64,000 nt of DNA from Acidobacteriaceae bacterium (lineage in GTDB: Bacteria; Acidobacteriota; Terriglobia; Terriglobales; Acidobacteriaceae), in contig DAIDLI010000047.1 in NCBI GenBank assembly GCA_027449545.1, forward strand, positions 22,945 through 86,944, read 5' to 3'. Of the stretch, positions 59,175 through 64,000 are shown in pieces (the stretch's first letter is position 1; every line of letters starts with the position of its first letter). The notes beneath the pieces are model-generated. The model was not told where the DNA came from. It ran no database searches and saw only the letters and a list, made by a program, of their open reading frames with translations. Position numbers and translations under genes: made by a program.

Positions 59175-61258
59175 GAAATTCCCTCCGTTCGGTCTGCGTC
59201 GAAAGCATCGTGCAGAGCGTGCGCAAGATCATCCTTGCGATATGGCTTCGAGAGTATTCGATAAGAATTGAAATTGGCCGCCACAGCCTGCGATTCGAGG
59301 ATCGTCCGCTCTGTGAATCCTGAACTGAGGAGGACCGGCAGGCGAGGGTGCAGGACGCGAAGACGATCCGCCAGTTCGATGCCGCCCATGCTGCCCGGCA
59401 TGACCACGTCGGCGAACACAAGGCTCGGACGCAGTCCGCCAATCACGGCGGCAAGCGCGCTGTCGGCGTCGCTGGCTTCTTCAACCCGATAGCCAAGTTC
59501 GAGAAGCTGGCGCACGACAACTTGGCGCAATTCAAAATTATCCTCGACTACGAGGATCAATTCGCGATTCATTGCCCGCGGAGCCGTGGCCGGCTTTTCT
59601 GCCTTTCGTTTGCCAGCAGTACCGGCCATCCGGGGAAGATAAAGGCGCACCGTAGTGCCCTTGCCGGGTTCGGAGTAGATGTTGACGTGCCCGCCGGATT
59701 GCTTCATGAATCCATACACCATCGAGAGTCCGAGCCCTGTACCCCGGCCAACCGGCTTGGTAGTAAAAAAGGGGTCGAATGCCCGCGCCAACACGGTGGG
59801 CGTCATGCCCGTTCCGCTGTCGGAAATCGCCACCATTACGTAGTCACCTGGCGCGAGTTCAGCGTGAGCCGCGGCATAATCGCGATCCAAGGAAGAGTTC
59901 CTGGTTTCAATCGTGAGCTTGCCGCCCTGAGGCATGGCGTCCCGAGAGTTGATGCAAAGATTGACCACGGCGGTTTCCAACTGCACCGGATCGACTTTGA
60001 CGGGCCAGATTTTGTCTCCACACGCAAGGTTGATGCGGACATTTTCCCCAAGAGAGCGGCGCAGGAGCGTGACCATGGCAGAAATGGCGAGATTGACGTC
60101 TACTGCCTCAGGTTGCAGTGCCTGACGCCGCGAAAAAGCCAACAGGCGCTTGTTTAAATCGGCTCCTTTGAGGCCCGCTTCGAGGGCCGCGCTGACCATT
60201 TGCAAAGTCTCCGGTGCACCTCCCAATTGCTCCCGCGCCAGATCGAGATTGCCAATCATGATTCCAAGCAGGTTATTGAAGTCATGCGCGATGCCGCCCG
60301 TCAGCTGTCCAATTGCTTCCATCTTTTGCGCGTGAAGGAACTGCCGTTCAAGGCTGTTGCGTTCGGTCTCGTCCTGGATCACAAGAATCGTAGAACGTAA
60401 CGTACCATCATCGTTATGTGCGGCAGCGCCTGATACGCGAAGATCAATGGCTGCCCCGTCTGTGCGGCGTCCCTTCAATGTTTCGCCCTTGACCACTTGC
60501 CCGGAGCGAATCTTATCGAGAAGTGCTGTAAATGCACGAGTGGAATTCGGATCAATTCCCGGTAAATGGCTGCCCAATGCTTGGCTGGGGTCCATGCCGA
60601 ACAGGAGCTCTGTCGCGTGATTCCACGTCAATGTCTTGCCCGCTGGGTCAAGCGAGACGATTGCTACGGGTGCAGCTCCCATCAACGCTGCCATGTCGCG
60701 GATTTTCTGGTTCAGTTCTGCATAGACCTGTACATTTTCCAGTGCGACCGCTGTTGTGTCAGCAAGAGCCTGAAGGATCTTTACTTGTTCAGGGCTGGGG
60801 CGATAGAACGTCGCCCAATAATTGCCGATAGCTCCCACGGGGTTCCGCGTACGAATCGGAACCATGGCGAGGCTTTTGACAAACGTGGGACGGTAGGCTT
60901 CCGCCGGAATCCGGGTATCCTCGTAGATGTTTTCGATCACCGCAGGCTGCCGGTTCAACATTACCCATCCACTGATGCAGATGTCGATAGGGAAACGCCG
61001 CCCCTTCCAGAGTGGGCTAATCGCGTTCTCCTCGGCGTAAAAGCACTGGTCGCCTTCACGCAAGACAAACGTAGCCCCGTCCGCTCCGGTTAACTCCCGA
61101 GCGGCGCGACGCACGATATCCATCACGGTAGGAAGATCGTGGGCAAGTGAGAGTTGTTGAACTACCTCGACGAGGCTTCCCATAACCTCGTCGAGAGCCC
61201 TGGTTTCGACTTTGGAAGCCCCTCTTGCAGAACTTCGGTCCCGGCCGTGCATAATCAT
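59171..61258 (-). CDS. Hybrid histidine kinase (GAF-PAS-HisKA-HATPase-REC)
   Basis: A 695-residue soluble sensor kinase without membrane helices. GAF at about 25-178 (LPTVMDIVRRAARELTGADG), PAS at about 185-300 (APVAIVSLDPAGKTLTWNHA), HisKA with phospho-acceptor His325 (TGGIAHDFNNLLG), an ATPase domain with N box NLCINSRDAM and G boxes DSGTGM and GRGTGLGLS, then a C-terminal receiver with Asp617 (FADVVMPGSMGG). The ligand of the GAF domain is unknown; cytosolic small-molecule or light sensing are options. It precedes and overlaps the REC-EAL gene, so phosphate probably flows to that protein's Asp52. Transcription starts inside the insertion. Confidence 0.93.
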   Translation of the reverse strand: MIMHGRDRSSARGASKVETRALDEVMGSLVEVVQQLSLAHDLPTVMDIVRRAARELTGADGATFVLREGDQCFYAEENAISPLWKGRRFPIDICISGWVMLNRQPAVIENIYEDTRIPAEAYRPTFVKSLAMVPIRTRNPVGAIGNYWATFYRPSPEQVKILQALADTTAVALENVQVYAELNQKIRDMAALMGAAPVAIVSLDPAGKTLTWNHATELLFGMDPSQALGSHLPGIDPNSTRAFTALLDKIRSGQVVKGETLKGRRTDGAAIDLRVSGAAAHNDDGTLRSTILVIQDETERNSLERQFLHAQKMEAIGQLTGGIAHDFNNLLGIMIGNLDLAREQLGGAPETLQMVSAALEAGLKGADLNKRLLAFSRRQALQPEAVDVNLAISAMVTLLRRSLGENVRINLACGDKIWPVKVDPVQLETAVVNLCINSRDAMPQGGKLTIETRNSSLDRDYAAAHAELAPGDYVMVAISDSGTGMTPTVLARAFDPFFTTKPVGRGTGLGLSMVYGFMKQSGGHVNIYSEPGKGTTVRLYLPRMAGTAGKRKAEKPATAPRAMNRELILVVEDNFELRQVVVRQLLELGYRVEEASDADSALAAVIGGLRPSLVFADVVMPGSMGGIELADRLRVLHPRLPVLLSSGFTERTILESQAVAANFNSYRILSKPYRKDDLAHALHDAFDADRTEGIS

Positions 61259-61302
61259 CTGCTGAACCCCCGGCCGCAGCCCAACATTAATCTTTTCAAC
61301 GT

Positions 61303-61308
61303 AGTATA
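61303..61308 (-). promoter_or_regulatory. Possible -10 element for the kinase operon
   Basis: On the minus strand the hexamer TATACT lies 45 bases before the kinase ATG, in an AT-rich patch inside the insertion. The -35 region at 17-base spacing is weak, so this is a tentative call. If right, the operon brings its own promoter. Confidence 0.3.
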
Positions 61309-61490
61309 AGCTAGAGCGTCAGCGCAATCGTTTTATTGTAAACCTGAAATGGCGATCCGCGATGGCTTTCGAAAGGACTCAGAATCCTCTTTGACCTAGC
61401 GCGGTCAATGCGCGCAATTCGCAATGCAAACGCATACGGGACACACAGCACGGGCCTCGGGGAGCGCACCGACATCGCCAGAGGGGGTGA

Positions 61491-61690
61491 CGGTGCATGT
61501 GCTCATGGGCGCAATTCTGCTCAGTGCCGACTCGCGCCAGACCACCCTGCGCGCCGACCAGGTCGGCGCCCTGGCGCCCTCGGTGCGCCACGACCTCGAG
61601 GCGCTGGAGCCCAGTTCGCTCCTGCTCACCATCTCCTGGCCGGAGAGCGAGAGGCTCAAGTCGATGCCCCATCGCGGCTACGGATCCTGA
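61491..61690 (+). pseudogene. Cupin-domain protein, 3' half (split by insertion)
   Basis: The last 66 codons of the cupin begin at 61491 (the codon is shared with the left half). VTVHVLMGAILLSADSRQTT, ALAPSVRHDLEAL and LLLTISWP are the second half of the cupin barrel, with the distal His. It has no start codon or Shine-Dalgarno of its own near the junction; the in-frame ATG at 61424 lies in the inserted DNA. Joined to 57660-57867 it makes 408 bases, exactly 136 codons including stop. Confidence 0.85.
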
Positions 61691-61697
61691 GCGTTCC

Positions 61698-61741
61698 GGC
61701 AGTCGCGGCCGTCCTGCATGTACGGACCGGCGGCGACTGCC
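61698..61741. repeat. Bulged hairpin between cupin fragment and tatA
   Basis: GGCAGTCGC (61698-61706) pairs perfectly with GCGACTGCC (61733-61741), and inner GTCC/GGAC extends it. No T-run follows. It may be a weak terminator of the cupin gene. Confidence 0.4.
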
Positions 61742-61810
61742 TCGGATCCGGGTTCTGTGCGACAATAAGTATAGCTTGCCGGCTGAGTGCGGCAGGCGGA
61801 GGGTATTGCG

Positions 61811-62038
61811 ATGGGTGATCTGCTTCAGCCTTGGCATCTAATGGTCTTGGCGGTAGTTGCGTTTCTGTTGTTCGGCGCCAAGCGGCTGCCGGAGCTGGGT
61901 AAGGGACTGGGTGAGGGACTGAAGGGCTTCCGCGAGGGGATCCGCGGCATCTCCGATCCTGCTCCCGCTCCCCCGGTGCAGCAGCAGACCGCGGCAGCGC
62001 AGGTGCCGGCTCCCCCGGCTCAGGTCGAGCAGAAGTAG
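61811..62038 (+). CDS. tatA: Twin-arginine translocase subunit TatA
   Basis: Pore-forming subunit of the Tat system that exports folded proteins. The 75-residue protein has the short N-terminal membrane helix (LQPWHLMVLAVVAFLLFGAK), the Gly-hinge and the amphipathic helix LPELGKGLGEGLKGFREGI, then a Pro/Ala/Gln-rich tail. ATG 61811 has GGAGGG eight bases upstream. No tatB or tatC lies beside it, as is common in this phylum where tatA can stand alone. The Tat-signal phosphoesterase of this window is one likely client. Confidence 0.95.
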   Translation: MGDLLQPWHLMVLAVVAFLLFGAKRLPELGKGLGEGLKGFREGIRGISDPAPAPPVQQQTAAAQVPAPPAQVEQK

Positions 62039-62144
62039 CTCCCGGCCCCGGCGCGCACTCCTAGTGTGCCGTGGTGCGGTCCCGCCGCAGCACGGATGGG
62101 CAGGGCGTAGGCCGTCCGAAAAGATTCAGCGAAAGGCTTCGAAA

Positions 62145-62179
62145 GCAAAGGGCTCCCGCAGCGCGCGGGGGCCCTTTGC
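62145..62179. terminator. 15-bp hairpin after tatA
   Basis: GCAAAGGGCTCCCGC (62145-62159) pairs with GCGGGGGCCCTTTGC (62165-62179) with a single G-T wobble, loop AGCGC. It lies about 106 bases after the tatA stop. The T content after it is modest (TGCTTCC). Confidence 0.6.
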
Positions 62180-62302
62180 TGCTTCCAGAAGCCCGCGGCC
62201 CACGCCGGCAGCCCTCAGGCGTGATGCGAGTCACATTTCGACCGAAATCCAGCCCTCTAATCTGGCTCCCGTTGCGGACTGACTGGCTTTCGGGAGGAGG
62301 AT

Positions 62303-62896
62303 TTGGGCCCTGGCTTTTCCTGGCTGAAGCGCTTGAGAGACCTCGTGCTGGCCGTAGCCGCGATTGTCCTCTTTGCTCCGCTGATGGTGCTCATCGCCTT
62401 GGCGGTAAAGCTGGACTCGCCCGGACCGGTGCTTTTCCGGCAGACCCGCGTGGGCTGGAAGGGACAATCCTACCGCCTGCTGAAGTTCCGCTCCATGCGT
62501 CAGAATGCCGAGGCCGGCGGAGCGCGCTGGGCCCAGCTCAACGATCCGCGCGTCACCCGCGTCGGAAAATGGATTCGGCGGCTTCACATCGACGAGTTGC
62601 CGCAGCTCTTCAATGTTCTCGTCGGGCAGATGAGTTTCATCGGGCCAAGGCCGGAGCGCCCCGAGTTCGTCCGGCAACTGGAGCGCGAGATTCCGCTCTA
62701 CCCGCTCCGCCACAGTGTCCCTCCCGGCATCACCGGCTGGGCCCAGGTCAAGTATCCCTACGCTGCGAGTGTGGAAGATGCCCGGCAGAAGCTCCAATAC
62801 GATCTCTATTACATCCACCATGCTTCGCCGCTGCTCGATCTGCGCATCCTGCTCTTGACCGTGCGAACTCTGGTCTTTCTCCAAGGCAGCCGCTGA
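62303..62896 (+). CDS. Undecaprenyl-phosphate sugar phosphotransferase (bacterial sugar transferase family)
   Basis: A 197-residue monotopic enzyme of the WcaJ/PglC-type family that moves a sugar phosphate onto undecaprenyl phosphate to start exopolysaccharide, O-antigen or glycan synthesis. Start TTG 62303 follows GGAGGAGG. One N-terminal re-entrant helix (LRDLVLAVAAIVLFAPLMVL), then the catalytic core with KLDSPGPVLFRQ, LLKFRSMR and the Asp-Glu pair in LHIDELPQLFNVL, then MSFIGPRPERPEF. It is the short form, without the four-helix and CoA-binding-like N-terminal part. No other polysaccharide gene lies beside it in the window, so its pathway is unknown. Confidence 0.93.
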   Translation: MGPGFSWLKRLRDLVLAVAAIVLFAPLMVLIALAVKLDSPGPVLFRQTRVGWKGQSYRLLKFRSMRQNAEAGGARWAQLNDPRVTRVGKWIRRLHIDELPQLFNVLVGQMSFIGPRPERPEFVRQLEREIPLYPLRHSVPPGITGWAQVKYPYAASVEDARQKLQYDLYYIHHASPLLDLRILLLTVRTLVFLQGSR

Positions 62897-62915
62897 CTTA
62901 CGCCGCTCAGGCGTT

Positions 62916-63401
62916 CTATAGCTGGGATCGAACCACCTGGAAGATGCCATCCAGAATGGCCTGCGGAGAGGGCGGACAGCCGGGAACCGTGTGGTCAACG
63001 GGGATGACATTGGATACCGCGCCGCGGGTGGCGTAGCTCGTGCCGAAGATGCCGCCGCAGGCACCGCAGTCTCCCACCGCGACGACCAGCTTGGGATCGG
63101 GAGCGGCGTCGTAAGTGCGCTTCAGCGCCTCTTCCATGTTCACCGAAACCGGGCCCGTGACCAGCAGAAGATCCGCGTGACGCGGACTCGCGACAAACTT
63201 GATGCCCAGGCCTTCCAGGTTGTAGTAGGGATTGTTGAGCGCATGGATCTCGAGCTCGCAGCCGTTGCAGGAGCCGGCATCCACCTGGCGGATGCAGAGC
63301 GCGCGGCCCAGCACACTGCGAATCTGCTGCTGTAAGCGATCGGTCGCAGAGGCATCCGTCAGAATTCCGGTGCGCACCATGCGTGAAAGTACGTCAAACA
63401 T
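62916..63401 (-). CDS. Hydrogenase-4/NuoB-like iron-sulfur small subunit
   Basis: A 161-residue subunit of the NADH dehydrogenase 20 kDa / group 4 hydrogenase small-subunit family (HyfI/HycG-like). Ligands for the proximal 4Fe-4S cluster are all present: Cys45 and Cys48 in DAGSCNGCELEIHAL, Cys112 in VGDCGACGG and Cys142 in GCPPSP. It lies seven bases after the large-subunit-like gene and is the last gene of an operon that runs in from the right edge. It faces the membrane-bound electron path of an energy-converting complex. Confidence 0.88.
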   Translation of the reverse strand: MFDVLSRMVRTGILTDASATDRLQQQIRSVLGRALCIRQVDAGSCNGCELEIHALNNPYYNLEGLGIKFVASPRHADLLLVTGPVSVNMEEALKRTYDAAPDPKLVVAVGDCGACGGIFGTSYATRGAVSNVIPVDHTVPGCPPSPQAILDGIFQVVRSQL

Positions 63402-63408
63402 AACTACC

Positions 63409-64000
63409 TCATCCGTCCTGCCCGCTGTAGGACAGATTGAAAGACTTGTTGATCAGCGGAAAATCCGGCACAAGATTGCCAAGGATCGCGTATTCGAGCA
63501 GCGGCCAGTTCTGCACGGAAGGGTCGTGCGCGTGACAGCGGCGAATGGTGCCCTCCGGCCCGGTTTCGAGAACCATGGCCACCGGTCCGCGCCAGCCTTC
63601 AATGACGCCGATCCCCATGACGTAAGGCTCGGCCGCGTCGACCGCCGTTAGCACCGGGCCATCCGAAAGCTCCGCCAGCAGCATGCGGCATAGGCGCAGA
63701 GACTCGAAGATCTCGTCGAAGCGAACCTGTACGCGTGCGGCGACATCGCCGCCGTTTTGCGCCGCGCTCTGGGCGTCCAGGCTGTCGTACGGTGCCCACG
63801 GATGATCGGCGCGCAGATCATTGGCAAGGCCCGAGGCGCGCGCCGCCAGCCCCAGAGCGCCAAGCCGCACGGCCGTGTCTCGATCCAGCCGCCCGGTCTC
63901 GCGGAAGCGGTCCTGAACGCCCGCGTGCTCGTCGTAGATCGAGCGCAACTCGGCGGCGGCGAGTTCCAGATGCGCATAGAGCGCATACAGCCCATCGGCA
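63409..64000 (-). CDS. Hydrogenase large-subunit-like protein lacking NiFe cysteines (partial)
   Basis: The 3' 197 codons of a gene that enters from the right edge (HyfG/HycE/NuoD family, matched by DSLDAQSAAQNGGDVAARVQ and GWRGPVAMVLETGPEGTIRR). In true group 4 NiFe hydrogenases the C-terminal stretch reads like DPCYSCT and binds nickel. Here the corresponding part is SFNLSYSGQ, with Ser and Gly in place of both cysteines. The N-terminal CxxC lies outside the window. I infer a subunit that no longer handles hydrogen, as in Ehr-type complexes. The small subunit follows seven bases downstream. Confidence 0.8.
   Translation of the reverse strand, partial: ADGLYALYAHLELAAAELRSIYDEHAGVQDRFRETGRLDRDTAVRLGALGLAARASGLANDLRADHPWAPYDSLDAQSAAQNGGDVAARVQVRFDEIFESLRLCRMLLAELSDGPVLTAVDAAEPYVMGIGVIEGWRGPVAMVLETGPEGTIRRCHAHDPSVQNWPLLEYAILGNLVPDFPLINKSFNLSYSGQDG

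Larger units (their letters stand above)
57868..61490. mobile_element. 3.6-kb insertion carrying a histidine kinase and a REC-EAL regulator
   Basis: The 3623 bases separate the two halves of a cupin gene. GGTGA stands at both junctions (57863-57867 and 61486-61490), as expected for a 5-base target duplication or microhomology. Just inside, the left end reads CTCTAGCCATG and the right end, reverse-complemented, CTCTGGCGATG: 9 of 11 identical, suggestive of short inverted repeats but offset by two bases. A small TGCGAAT-GA-ATTCGCA hairpin lies at 57895-57910 near the left end. The two genes inside are on the minus strand. No transposase, integrase or IS remnant is visible. Some inner lines are clearly poorer in G+C than the surroundings (27 of 60 bases at 59221, 28 of 60 at 60361). 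Confidence 0.7.

Noticed and set aside
61424..61690. The right cupin half as an independent small gene from ATG 61424
   Set aside because: Its first 22 residues are not cupin-like and lie in the inserted DNA. The cupin match starts exactly at the junction and lacks the first cupin motif, which is found at 57660-57867 in the matching frame.
62071..63036. A 321-codon frame overlapping the sugar transferase on the same strand
   Set aside because: The sugar transferase frame has all family motifs and a strong Shine-Dalgarno; this frame is an Arg/Pro/Ser-rich shift of it.

Overview
The window reads as chromosome of an Acidobacteriota member (Terriglobia, Acidobacteriaceae-like). Reasons: very large TonB-dependent receptors with an N-terminal carboxypeptidase-regulatory-like domain, transmembrane winged-helix regulators with TolB/PD40-type propellers, several DinB-superfamily proteins, many secreted glycosidases, and dense high-GC coding on both strands. 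The placement is inferred from gene content. I found no rRNA, tRNA, CRISPR array, transposase or integrase.

Layout. 1-1.7 kb: end of cysK, then cysE (cysteine synthesis), then a small unknown protein. 2-4.2 kb: a secreted beta-helix glycosidase-like protein. 4.2-10.4 kb: a three-gene RND efflux operon (permease, adaptor, outer-membrane factor) behind a TetR-operator-like palindrome. 10.7-19.5 kb: housekeeping genes (glutathione peroxidase, BamA, a cytochrome c with a small membrane protein, PBP4, folP, mnmE). 19.6-40 kb: two parallel carbohydrate modules. In each, a TonB-dependent receptor is followed by a hairpin just after its stop and then by glycosidase genes, and a membrane-anchored winged-helix/propeller regulator is divergent to it. 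Module 1 also holds an internally deleted copy of its own glycosidase. 40-57.6 kb: CocE-type hydrolase, DinB proteins, a polytopic membrane protein, an ABC-F ATPase, a secreted phosphoesterase, PEP carboxylase, prolyl oligopeptidase, a GAF-EAL phosphodiesterase and a secreted thioredoxin-like protein. 57.6-64 kb: a split cupin gene, tatA, a sugar transferase and two genes of a hydrogenase-related complex.

Main discovery. A 135-residue cupin gene is split in two: 57660-57867 and 61491-61690. Between the halves lie 3623 bases carrying a two-gene operon, a hybrid histidine kinase and a REC-EAL cyclic-di-GMP phosphodiesterase. Both junctions share GGTGA. Removing the insert with one GGTGA copy restores an uninterrupted 408-nt cupin frame. 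The insert ends look weakly like inverted repeats, yet it encodes no recognisable recombinase.

Other notable points. A family of palindromic repeats with compensatory stem changes lies around and, in frame, inside the ABC-F gene. The hydrogenase-type large subunit at the right edge has lost its C-terminal nickel-binding cysteines, while its small-subunit partner keeps all cluster ligands; this resembles energy-converting hydrogenase-related (Ehr) complexes.
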